Source of the DNA: Acetobacter sp. UBA5411
Lineage (GTDB): Bacteria; Pseudomonadota; Alphaproteobacteria; Acetobacterales; Acetobacteraceae
DNA: 64,000 nt
Direction: 5' to 3'
Assembly: GCF_002409645.1 (NCBI RefSeq)
Contig: NZ_DHNR01000043.1
Span: forward strand, 48,341-112,340
Both the position numbers and the translations under genes were made by a program. Within the stretch, counting starts at the first letter, position 1; each line of letters begins with the position of its first letter. The notes beneath the pieces are model-generated. The model made no database searches, had not been told where the DNA came from, and was given only the letters and a program-made list of their open reading frames with translations. This document shows positions 51,982-60,334 of this stretch, one piece after another.

Positions 51982-52972
51982 GAAAGGCAAGCACGCGTTC
52001 AGCACGTTGGTGATGCAGGTGCAGTTCAGCGCGCCGGATGGGGGAGGGGTTTACCGTTCTCTCCACAAATGAATCCTGAATCCGACTATCCTGACGCTGT
52101 GAAAGATACTGTCTGGCGCGAAGCATTCGTGCAGAGACCGTTTCCAGCGCCTCATCAATACAGTCATCCTGAGCGATGATCCGTCGGGCGAGCGTTTCTG
52201 CCATGCCGCCTCGCGCCCGACCGACAAAACGTGCCGAAACATAGACTTTCACGTCGGGCGAGTGACGGACCGGAAAATGGCCTCGGCGTAACGCATGATA
52301 GAAAGCGCGGTCTTCCCCGCTAGGGGTCAGGGGAATCCCCCCAACCTGCTTCCAGGCCTCATGAGTGACGGCGATGCTTGCACCGGAATGTTCGGCATGC
52401 CGGGGCCAGGGATCATGAGGCTCAGGGTTCATTTTTGCCGTGATCTGTTCAAGCAGCGCGCCATAAGCCTGCTCCCTGTCATCGTCCTGATGTAGGTGGG
52501 CGGGGATTTTCAGGGCTTCGTCCGGAAGCAGGAGCGCTCTTCCGAAGACGGCGGCGACATTGTAGCGGCTGAACGCCTCAAGTGTTTTCTGCATCCAGTC
52601 TGACGCAACTTCTGCATCGGCGTCCGTAGTGAACAGGAGGGCGTCTGCCGGTGCGCCGAGCGTTGCGTGACACATGGCGTCGCGTCGGGCGCGTCCGGCG
52701 TGAGCGTTGTCGGGGGAATAGGTGACACTCACCACGTCCAGTTCGTAAGGCAGCTTGGGAAGCAGAGAAAGTGCGCGCTCGCAGGTAGTGTCCTGCGTGT
52801 TGTTGACCCAGAGGACAACTTTATGAGGCTTCGGTCCCTCCTGTCGGGCCAGCGCCAGAAGGCAGGGAACGATATGCTCGGCTTCGTTGCAGGCAGGAAT
52901 GGCGACGATACGCCTTCTTTGGAGAAATGAATCCTCTTTGGCAGAAGCTACAGAAGGAAAAGGCTGAAGCAT
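51857..52972 (-). CDS. family 2-type glycosyltransferase
   Basis: A 371-residue GT-A fold glycosyltransferase. RRIVAIPACNEAEHIVPCLLALARQ opens the nucleotide-binding domain, LLFTTDADAEVASDWMQKTLEAF holds the DxD-type metal site, and GASIAVTHEAWKQVGGIPLTPSGEDRAFYHALRR the acceptor region. No transmembrane segment is seen, so it is cytosolic. It faces the acyl-CoA dehydrogenase/PIG-L/NodS operon and its last 125 bases are antisense to the methyltransferase. GAGGAT precedes the ATG. Confidence 0.85.
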   Translation of the reverse strand: MLQPFPSVASAKEDSFLQRRRIVAIPACNEAEHIVPCLLALARQEGPKPHKVVLWVNNTQDTTCERALSLLPKLPYELDVVSVTYSPDNAHAGRARRDAMCHATLGAPADALLFTTDADAEVASDWMQKTLEAFSRYNVAAVFGRALLLPDEALKIPAHLHQDDDREQAYGALLEQITAKMNPEPHDPWPRHAEHSGASIAVTHEAWKQVGGIPLTPSGEDRAFYHALRRGHFPVRHSPDVKVYVSARFVGRARGGMAETLARRIIAQDDCIDEALETVSARMLRARQYLSQRQDSRIQDSFVERTVNPSPIRRAELHLHHQRAERVLAFLNRSRAGLPSLVRQRSALFQDDTISNVRCNPLPRSAPHRLV

Positions 52973-53250
52973 GCGGGTCTGATCCTCGCCGCCATGAAGG
53001 CGGTCTTAATCAAGACGCGGGAACTGGGCGAGAGTTTGTGTCGTTTGTGTCTGGAGACAGGAATTTCTTTTGTGGTGCCGACATCGTGTCCGTTCAGACG
53101 AGGCACGCATCGAGGTAGCTCAAGGATGTGCGCATCAGATTTCGGGTAGGATCGTAAGGCTGAAATAGGTCTGATTTCGGAAAAATCATGACCATACTTG
53201 GGTTGATGGACTGTCCAGGATCAAATATATGCATATCAAGGTATCTTTAA
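52973..53250. other. intergenic region before the antiporter gene
   Basis: About 280 bases with no convincing gene. A 63-codon plus-strand frame at 52927-53118 overlaps the glycosyltransferase start and has no recognisable features. The last part becomes AT-rich toward the antiporter promoter. Confidence 0.35.
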
Positions 53251-53280
53251 TTGAAAAATTCAATATAAACTGTGTATAAC
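53251..53280 (+). promoter_or_regulatory. likely sigma-70 promoter of the antiporter gene
   Basis: TTGAAA at 53251-53256 and TATAAC at 53275-53280 are close to consensus with an 18-base spacer, 52 bases upstream of the ATG. The surrounding sequence is AT-rich. Confidence 0.5.
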
Positions 53281-53331
53281 ACTTTTGCATGCGATTGATG
53301 TTGAGTTGGATGTGACAGGTGAGGAGATTAA

Positions 53332-54552
53332 ATGGAGAGTTTTATCGCTCTTATTGCGGATGTCGGGATATTTGTTTTGGTTCCGTGGGTGTTGTGGAGG
53401 CTTATCGGTAAAGTATTGCCGATAGTTGTTCTTCCTATACTTCTGGGTATGGGAATGGCTGTTCTTCATATTCCTGTCGCGGATATGGGTATCCCTTCCG
53501 TCATCGGCGATGAAATTGGCTGGGTGGCTGTTCTGGTTCTGGCTTTTACGGCGGGACTGGAGATGTGGCAGCATCCTGGGGAAGACACATCTCCCCATGC
53601 TGTGCCCCAGACCTCCGTAGGTCGGCTGCTTGGTGGAGCCGCTGTCGCGTTGGGCGGTCCGCTCATTACTGGCTCCATTCTCGCCTACATGTTCTTTCTG
53701 CCACTGAAAGGCTGGCATCCTCCTCAGGCCACGCCTTGGGTGGCGGCCGTTTCAATCGGTCTTTGCATCGCAGTGAGCGCCTTGCCGGTTCTGATCGGTG
53801 TGGTGCGGGAACTCGATGCCTCCCAGCGTCCGCTCGGTCAGCTCGCTCTCAAACTGGCTGTCGTCGATGACGCGGCGCTGTGGATTGGTCTCGCCATTCT
53901 CCAGTTCGCAGAAAAGGGAAGCGCTGCGCTGCACGGCTGGACCGGGCTGGAGTTTCTGGCTGTCGCACTGCTGGCGGGGCTGGCTGCTGCCGGAACATGG
54001 GCGTCGCGACATTTCAAACATCCTCCTTCCTGGGTCATCTGGGCGACGGTGCCGGTTTATCTGGCGGCCGGCTCATGGGCGAGCAAACAGCTTGGCTTGC
54101 ATGAGCTTATCGGCGCCTATTTTGCCGGTGCGATCATGCCGCCGAGCTGGGTGCGTCGTCTCCCTGTGGAGGAGGTCGGAACCTTCGCGCTGATCTGGCT
54201 GGCGCCACTTTTCTTTGGTCACAGTGGTCTGCATATCAATGGCGATGCGCTGACATGGCCGTCCGTGGTCGCTTCTTTCAGCCTCGTGGCCATTTCGATC
54301 ATCGCCAAGATTGCGTCGGTCTATGTCTTTCCGCCCGCTCCCAATCTGAGTAGGCGACAGGCGCTGGCAATCGGTTCCCTGTTGCAGTGCAAGGGGCTGA
54401 TGGAAATTGTCGCGGCCACCATTCTGTTGGGGCAGGGGATGATTTCGGAGTTTGCGTTTGCCTCGCTCATGATGCTGGCTGTGATTTCCACGATGCTGAC
54501 AGGGCCCATGTTCAAGCTGGTAGCACCTCGTGGAAGTGCAGTGAAAACCTGA
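53332..54552 (+). CDS. CPA2-family cation:proton antiporter
   Basis: A 406-residue inner membrane protein with about 11-12 transmembrane segments, of the sodium/hydrogen exchanger (CPA2) fold. KLAVVDDAALWIGLAIL holds the paired aspartates of the ion site, with GLCIAVSALPVLIGVVRELD before it and IAKIASVYVFPP later. It exchanges Na+ or K+ for protons. GAGGAG precedes the ATG. A cytoplasmic KTN/RCK domain is absent. A gap of about 165 bases separates it from pqiA. Confidence 0.88.
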   Translation: MESFIALIADVGIFVLVPWVLWRLIGKVLPIVVLPILLGMGMAVLHIPVADMGIPSVIGDEIGWVAVLVLAFTAGLEMWQHPGEDTSPHAVPQTSVGRLLGGAAVALGGPLITGSILAYMFFLPLKGWHPPQATPWVAAVSIGLCIAVSALPVLIGVVRELDASQRPLGQLALKLAVVDDAALWIGLAILQFAEKGSAALHGWTGLEFLAVALLAGLAAAGTWASRHFKHPPSWVIWATVPVYLAAGSWASKQLGLHELIGAYFAGAIMPPSWVRRLPVEEVGTFALIWLAPLFFGHSGLHINGDALTWPSVVASFSLVAISIIAKIASVYVFPPAPNLSRRQALAIGSLLQCKGLMEIVAATILLGQGMISEFAFASLMMLAVISTMLTGPMFKLVAPRGSAVKT

Positions 54553-54718
54553 CACGATTTTACCTGTTTTCTCTTCCGCGAGAGAGGAAATGGAAAGGAT
54601 TTCTATCCAGAATATTTCGGGAAGGGGTCGGTGAGCTTTGCAGGGCTACGCCAGCACATAGCTGGAATTTGTTGCCGGTCTATCGGCCCCTGTCGGTTCA
54701 CGCTAAGGTAGTGCTGTC

Positions 54719-56200
54719 ATGGCGTCGTCCTTACCTTCCCGGCTGTATCGCAGCGCAATAAATTTTACGCGCGGCAAGCAGCATCACAGCAGTCATGTTC
54801 AAGTCGTTGACGATCTGGTCGAGTGTCCCTGTTGCGGGGAATTCCAGCAACTGGAGGAGATTGCTCCGGGCACTGTCGCACGATGCGTACGCTGTGATCA
54901 GTTGCTGGAGAGACGCAACAAGGGCGGTCCTCTAGCGACCCCGCTGGCTTTCTGCATCACCTCGGCTGCTCTTTATCTGGCGACGCTTGCTTCCTCCCTG
55001 ATGACGCTCAATCTTTATGGGCGGGAACGGTCCGTGGATCTCCTCACGGGGCCGATGGAGCTACTCCATGAAGGCTGGGGCGAGGTCGGCATTCTGGTCG
55101 GGCTGGTCACCATTCTCGCGCCCGGTATCGTCATCGCGATGATGGGCATGATCCTGACGGCGGCCTTTTTCGAGGAATTGCCGGACTGGGCGCCGCATCT
55201 TCTCGCGTGGTACGAAAAGCTCCGTCCCTGGTCGATGATGGAAGTCTACATTCTCGGGATTTTCGTGGCCTACACCAAACTGGTGGACATGGCGCATGTT
55301 GAGGTTGGTCCTGCGGCCTATCTCATTGCGGCCCTGATGATCAGTATGGCGGCAACGGATCAGACGCTGGATCAGGAGCGGATCTGGCAGCGGCGTCGGG
55401 TTGAAGGGGCTATTCAGCTCCCCGATGGTAATCAGGTACAGGTGGATCGGGTTTCCATGGCTGACCTTGGCGGACATATGCCTCCCCCGGAGCATATGCT
55501 GTCCTGCCACTCCTGTGGGCTTGTCGGCGTGTTCCCCGAGCCGGTGCCGCAGACCCGGAGCGTGGGGCTATGCCCACGTTGCGGACACAATCTCTGCAAG
55601 CGGAAAAACAATAGTCTGAGCCGCACCTCGGCGCTGGTGCTGTCAGCCTTTGTTTTCTATCTGCCGGCCAATCTTTTTCCTGTCATGACAGTCATCAAGG
55701 TCGGCAGCGGTGGCGGTCACACCATCATCGAAGGTGCGATAGAACTGTGGGAGGATGGCATGATCCCACTCTCCCTGCTGGTTCTGTTTGCCAGTGTTAC
55801 TGTCCCGGTCGCCAAGATTCTCGGGCTGAGTTACATGATCGTAACGACCAAGCTTGGATCGAAGAAAAAGCTGATGCTCAGATCGAAGCTGTTCAGGATC
55901 ATCGATATTATTGGTCGTTGGTCCATGATTGACGTGTTCATGATTTCCATTCTGGTGGCGGTGGTCCGCTTCAGTTCATTGGCCAATGTGGTGGCCAATG
56001 CTGGCGTGGTGTCGTTTGCCGCCGTTGTGGTCATCACCATTTTTGCAGCGCATTGCTTTGACCCACGTCTGATGTGGGATGTCGCGGGACGTAATGGTCA
56101 ACTTCCGGAGGATGACGCCCGTGCCGGAAACGCAGTATCAGAATCTTCCGGGACACCAAGCCCTGAGGAACAGGACAAGATGGAGCCGGTAAGAGCGTGA
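54719..56200 (+). CDS. pqiA: paraquat-inducible protein A-like (PqiA)
   Basis: A 493-residue inner membrane protein made of two PqiA/LetA domains. Each begins with a zinc-finger-like cysteine set: CPCCGEF with CVRCDQL near residue 37, and CHSCGLV with CPRCGHNLC near residue 260. Each is followed by four transmembrane segments. PqiA works with the MCE protein PqiB in lipid transport between inner and outer membranes. The last codons overlap the GTG of pqiB. Confidence 0.92.
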   Translation: MASSLPSRLYRSAINFTRGKQHHSSHVQVVDDLVECPCCGEFQQLEEIAPGTVARCVRCDQLLERRNKGGPLATPLAFCITSAALYLATLASSLMTLNLYGRERSVDLLTGPMELLHEGWGEVGILVGLVTILAPGIVIAMMGMILTAAFFEELPDWAPHLLAWYEKLRPWSMMEVYILGIFVAYTKLVDMAHVEVGPAAYLIAALMISMAATDQTLDQERIWQRRRVEGAIQLPDGNQVQVDRVSMADLGGHMPPPEHMLSCHSCGLVGVFPEPVPQTRSVGLCPRCGHNLCKRKNNSLSRTSALVLSAFVFYLPANLFPVMTVIKVGSGGGHTIIEGAIELWEDGMIPLSLLVLFASVTVPVAKILGLSYMIVTTKLGSKKKLMLRSKLFRIIDIIGRWSMIDVFMISILVAVVRFSSLANVVANAGVVSFAAVVVITIFAAHCFDPRLMWDVAGRNGQLPEDDARAGNAVSESSGTPSPEEQDKMEPVRA

Positions 56201-57906
56201 CTTCCGAGCAGAACAATTCTTCTTCGCAACAGTCTTTAGGAAATGAAGAGCAGGGCGACAGCAGGTTACCCGAAGCGACTGTCAGCAAGACGCGCTTTTC
56301 CATCATCTGGATCATCCCGATCATATCGGTTCTGATCGCCGGTTTCCTGCTGTGGCGCAGCCTGTACAATCGTGGGCCGGAAATCCTCATCACCTTCGAT
56401 ACGGCAGATGGTCTGACCAGTGGACAGACGCAGGTGAAGAACAAGGCCGTGACGCTCGGCACTGTCTCGTCCATCACGCTGTCGAAGGACATGCACCACG
56501 TTGATGTTCGCGTGCAGATGAATTCCAGCGCGTCCGGACTTCTGACGGACAAATCCCGTTTCTGGGTTGTGCGTCCGCGTATCAATGGCGCCAGTGTCAC
56601 CGGTCTGGAAACCCTTCTGTCGGGCGCCTATATCGCGTTTGACCCCGGGACAGCCGGAGGGCAGCGCACAACGGCATTCAGAGGTCTTGAATCGCCACCG
56701 GGCATCCAGTCCGATCAGCCCGGTCGGACCTATACGCTTGTCGCGCCGGCCATTGGTTCGATCGGTCCTGGCGCACCAGTCTTCTTCCGTGATGTCGATG
56801 TTGGTGAAGTGCTGGGCTATACGCTTCCTCCCGGCGGCGTGGGGCCGGTGATGATCCAATTTTTCGTCAGAGAGCCGTATGACCATTATCTCCACACCAA
56901 CACGCGTTTCTGGAATGTGTCGGGTGTGAAGGTCGGTTTTGGGGCGGGTGGTCTGAAGGTGCAGATGCAGTCCATTCAGGCGCTCTTCTCCGGTGGTATT
57001 GCGTTCTCGCTCAATCGTACCAGCACGGATGACGAGGCGACAGAAGCGCCCGCCAATACGATTTTCCAGCTCTATGATGACAAGGAAAGCGCGGATAACG
57101 CCGGCTACCACGAGCGTGTTCCGGTCGCGACCTACCTGTCGTCTTCCGTCTCCGGACTGGCTGTTGGAAGTCCAGTCACAATGTTCGGTATTCAGGTCGG
57201 TTCCGTTACGGGTGTGAAACTGCAGATCGATCAGGCGACCGGTCATGCACAGGTCCGTGTCGCGATGGATATCCAGCCTGAGCGCGTCCTGTCGCCGGAG
57301 CAGATTCACACCGACACGCTTGTGAGCACACTTCAGGCTCTGGTCGCGAACGGTATGCGCGCCTCAGCTGCCAGTGTCAGCATGCTGACGGGTGAAACCA
57401 ACATCTCTCTGGATTTCGTCAAGTCGGCCAAGGACGTCAAAACCTACATGGAAGGCAATACGCTTATCCTGCCCAGTCAGGCTGGTGGTATGAGCGGGAT
57501 CATGCAGTCGCTGTCCACAGTGTCTGACAAGCTCGCCGCCATGCCGCTGGATAAGATTGGCGACAATGCGAACAATCTGCTTGCTCATGCCGATCAGCGC
57601 ATCAACAGCCCGGAGGTCAAGCAGGCTCTCGTAAATCTGCGGGATTCCCTGAACAGTCTGCACCATCTTGCCGATCATGCGGACAAGGGCTTGCAGCCTC
57701 TGATGAAGCGTCTGCCTGAAATGAGCGAACAGCTTGATAATACACTGAAGAACGCCAACAAACTTCTGGCCAGTTATGGCGGTGATACGGACTTCCATCG
57801 CAGCCTGCAGAGCATGGTCGTGCAGCTGGGTGAAACAGCCCGTTCACTGCGCTTCATGACCAACTTCCTGGCCAACCATCCTTCCTCGATTGTTACGGGA
57901 CGCTGA
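56197..57906 (+). CDS. pqiB: MCE-domain lipid transport protein PqiB
   Basis: A 569-residue periplasmic protein anchored by one N-terminal transmembrane segment (IIWIIPIISVLIAGFLLW). Three MCE domains follow: ILITFDTADGLTSGQTQVKNKAVTLGTV, YTLVAPAIGSIGPGAPVFFRDVDVGEVLGY and VATYLSSSVSGLAVGSPVTMFGIQVGSV. A long helical C-terminus would form the tube reaching the outer membrane. The GTG start overlaps the pqiA stop by four bases. Confidence 0.95.
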   Translation: MTSEQNNSSSQQSLGNEEQGDSRLPEATVSKTRFSIIWIIPIISVLIAGFLLWRSLYNRGPEILITFDTADGLTSGQTQVKNKAVTLGTVSSITLSKDMHHVDVRVQMNSSASGLLTDKSRFWVVRPRINGASVTGLETLLSGAYIAFDPGTAGGQRTTAFRGLESPPGIQSDQPGRTYTLVAPAIGSIGPGAPVFFRDVDVGEVLGYTLPPGGVGPVMIQFFVREPYDHYLHTNTRFWNVSGVKVGFGAGGLKVQMQSIQALFSGGIAFSLNRTSTDDEATEAPANTIFQLYDDKESADNAGYHERVPVATYLSSSVSGLAVGSPVTMFGIQVGSVTGVKLQIDQATGHAQVRVAMDIQPERVLSPEQIHTDTLVSTLQALVANGMRASAASVSMLTGETNISLDFVKSAKDVKTYMEGNTLILPSQAGGMSGIMQSLSTVSDKLAAMPLDKIGDNANNLLAHADQRINSPEVKQALVNLRDSLNSLHHLADHADKGLQPLMKRLPEMSEQLDNTLKNANKLLASYGGDTDFHRSLQSMVVQLGETARSLRFMTNFLANHPSSIVTGR

Positions 57907-57909
57907 TCC

Positions 57910-58560
57910 ATGGAAAAGAAAAAACTCCTTGCTTCCACAGGGTCTTTTTCTCGTGCAGTACTGGGGGGCGTTCTCCTTGCCATTACCAGTGTGACATTGA
58001 CTGCATGCAGTTCATCTGATCCGGCTCTGTATACGCTTCAACCCGTGACATCGGCTGTCCCGACGGTTTCATCGTTCTCGGGGCTGACAGCGCCGACACT
58101 GGTTGAAATCCGCAGACCGACTATTCCGGAGACGCTGGATCGGGATCGTGTCGTTCTGAGTGACAGTGGCTATAAGCTGGATGTTGCAAAATCTGATGCG
58201 TGGAGCGCGCCTCTTTCGGATCAGATCCCGCATGTTCTGGCGAACGATCTGCGTCACCGTCTGCCCGGTACAAGTTTCTTTGTGCAGGATGATGCGACAT
58301 CAACGGAGCCGCAGGCTTTCGTTGAGCTGGTCGTAACGCGTTTCTCGCGGGACGCTTCCGGAAATGCCGTTATGAATGCGCAGGTTTCCGTGCATCGTGC
58401 TGATAGCGATGCGCCAAAGACCAACAGATCCATCCACCTCTCAATGCCGGCAGAAGCGGGCACGGAAGGACTGGTTCGCGCCTTGAGCACGCTGATGGGG
58501 CAGGCGGCAGATCAGATCGCTGGCGATATCCGCACCCTTCCTCCGGCCCCAAAACAATAA
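57910..58560 (+). CDS. pqiC: ABC-type transport auxiliary lipoprotein PqiC
   Basis: A 216-residue lipoprotein of the PqiC/ABC-transport auxiliary family that caps PqiB at the outer membrane. The signal peptide ends in LTACSSS (lipobox). YTLQPV after the cysteine, EIRRPTIPETLDRDRVVL and the WSAPLSDQIPHVLANDLRHRL region are family features. It begins three bases after pqiB. Confidence 0.9.
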   Translation: MEKKKLLASTGSFSRAVLGGVLLAITSVTLTACSSSDPALYTLQPVTSAVPTVSSFSGLTAPTLVEIRRPTIPETLDRDRVVLSDSGYKLDVAKSDAWSAPLSDQIPHVLANDLRHRLPGTSFFVQDDATSTEPQAFVELVVTRFSRDASGNAVMNAQVSVHRADSDAPKTNRSIHLSMPAEAGTEGLVRALSTLMGQAADQIAGDIRTLPPAPKQ

Positions 58561-58640
58561 GTTCTGAACAGACGGCCTTTTCCTTTTTAGACAGGATAAT
58601 AAAGACCTGATCTATTGGATGGGTTGTCTGAGTTTGTTGA

Positions 58641-58672
58641 ATTCAGCAGCGGATTTACTTCTGCTGCTGAAT
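58641..58672. terminator. hairpin between pqiC and the efflux operon
   Basis: ATTCAGCAGC at 58641-58650 pairs exactly with GCTGCTGAAT at 58663-58672. It lies in the gap between convergent operons and probably ends one or both, though U-tracts are lacking. Confidence 0.55.
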
Positions 58673-58771
58673 GAAAAGACTAAGCTTCCAAGTTGATAGC
58701 GCTCACATTACGCCCATAGAAGCCAGACGTGCTGCGTCTGGAGGCAGGCAGACGCCGAGGCTAAACGTGCG

Positions 58772-60328
58772 TCAGTTTTTATCCTTCTGGATAAAGCTGG
58801 GCAGGAACGGATTATCCGTCTGCATGGACCCCTTGCTCGGCAGGGAAGAAGCATCCCAGCCACCACCCAGCGCTTCAATCAGGCTTACTGAATCCACCAT
58901 ACGGCTCTGCTGGATCGACAACACCGTTTCAGCATTGGACAGGGCTGTGACCTGCGCCGTGATGACGGTGGTGTAAATCTCCGTGCCTGCCAGATACTGG
59001 TTCATGGCGACGGTTGCGGCCTTGTTGGCGGCGTCCAGAGCGATTGCCTGCTGGGCGGCCTGTTCCGACAGAATACGCAGATTGGAAAGCTGATCTTCCG
59101 TTCCCTGCAACGCCGTCAGAACCGTCTGGCGATAGGCGGCGGTATAGCTGTCATAATTGGCGTTGGCTTCATGAACAGCGGCCGTGCGAGCGCCACCCTC
59201 AAAGATGGTTTCCGTCGCAGCGGCACCCAGCGACCAGATGCGGTTAGCCACCTGCACGAGCGCTCCAACCGGATCACCGCTGTAGGAGTAGGAAGCTGTC
59301 AGCTTCACATCCGGATAGAAGGCCGCGATCGCAGCGCCAATCTGCGCGTTGTATTCCTCCATCCGTCGTTCCGCTGCGGCGATGTCAGGACGACGCTGTA
59401 GCAGGTCGGCCGGCACCGAAACCGGAATGGTGGGGACAGTATCAGGCAAGCGGCCAGGCGCTATGGTCAGATCTGCCGGCGCTTCGCCCATCAGCACTGC
59501 GATGGCATGTTCATATTGCGCTCGGGCAATTCCGGCCTGTACTTCCTGCGCACGGGTCTGCTCCAGCTGCGTCTTGGCCTGAAGCAGGGCCGTCGGCTCA
59601 GCAACGCCCGCATTGTACTGGTTTAGCGTGATCTGGTACGAATGTTCGTAAAACTCTACGGTTCTATGCAGCAGATCTTTCAGACTGTCCTGATAGCGCA
59701 GGTTGAAATAGGCGGTCGCAAGCTGAGCCTGATAGGACAGTTTGGCGTTTGCAAGGTCGGCGGCGCTGGCCTGAGCCTCTGTTACCTGTGCCTGAATCTG
59801 GCGACGGATCGCGCCCCACAGATCCAGATCCCAACTTGCTGTTGGGCCCATGCCGTAAGTGGTTTCCGTCGAGTTGGACGGCGTATAGGTGGTGGTGGAA
59901 TCTCCCGTGCCGTAATTGACCAGCACGCCGGAAGACGCGTTACGGGAGCCACGACCGGTGCTGTTACGGTTGAAGCTCAGCGAGCCGCTCAGGGTCGGGT
60001 AAAGCTGCGCCCGAATGGCGTTGATCGCGGCGCGGGCGTTACGATACCGCGCTTCATATTGCACCACATTCTGGTTGTTGATTTCGACCTTGTCTTCCAG
60101 CCCGTTCAGGATGGGGTCGTTATAGATTTCCCACCATTTACCCTTGGGAGCAGCCGCCAGCGCAGGATTGGCGTATTGCCAGCCTGCTGCGGGCTTCAGC
60201 TCCTTGAACTTGGGAGAGATGATGGCCGTGGGGCGTTTGTAATCCGGACCGACCATGCAGCCGGACAGCAGGAACGGCGCCAGCAGAAGGGCGATACGAC
60301 GGCGGGAGGGGCGAGTGTGGGTCTTCAT
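58772..60328 (-). CDS. RND outer membrane factor lipoprotein (NodT/OprM type)
   Basis: A 518-residue outer membrane efflux channel. The lipoprotein signal ALLLAPFLLSGC precedes MVGPDYKRP, which is diagnostic of the NodT/OprM subfamily. Two OEP domains with coiled-coil hairpins follow, each including a repeat such as LSYQAQLATAYFNLRYQDSL and TVLTALQGTEDQLSNLRIL. It starts seven bases after the MdtC-like permease gene ends, in one operon with it. Confidence 0.93.
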   Translation of the reverse strand: MKTHTRPSRRRIALLLAPFLLSGCMVGPDYKRPTAIISPKFKELKPAAGWQYANPALAAAPKGKWWEIYNDPILNGLEDKVEINNQNVVQYEARYRNARAAINAIRAQLYPTLSGSLSFNRNSTGRGSRNASSGVLVNYGTGDSTTTYTPSNSTETTYGMGPTASWDLDLWGAIRRQIQAQVTEAQASAADLANAKLSYQAQLATAYFNLRYQDSLKDLLHRTVEFYEHSYQITLNQYNAGVAEPTALLQAKTQLEQTRAQEVQAGIARAQYEHAIAVLMGEAPADLTIAPGRLPDTVPTIPVSVPADLLQRRPDIAAAERRMEEYNAQIGAAIAAFYPDVKLTASYSYSGDPVGALVQVANRIWSLGAAATETIFEGGARTAAVHEANANYDSYTAAYRQTVLTALQGTEDQLSNLRILSEQAAQQAIALDAANKAATVAMNQYLAGTEIYTTVITAQVTALSNAETVLSIQQSRMVDSVSLIEALGGGWDASSLPSKGSMQTDNPFLPSFIQKDKN

Positions 60329-60334
60329 TCCGCG

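Noticed and set aside
52927..53118. 63-residue plus-strand open frame beside the glycosyltransferase
   Set aside because: Starts inside the glycosyltransferase coding region with no ribosome site or recognisable sequence.
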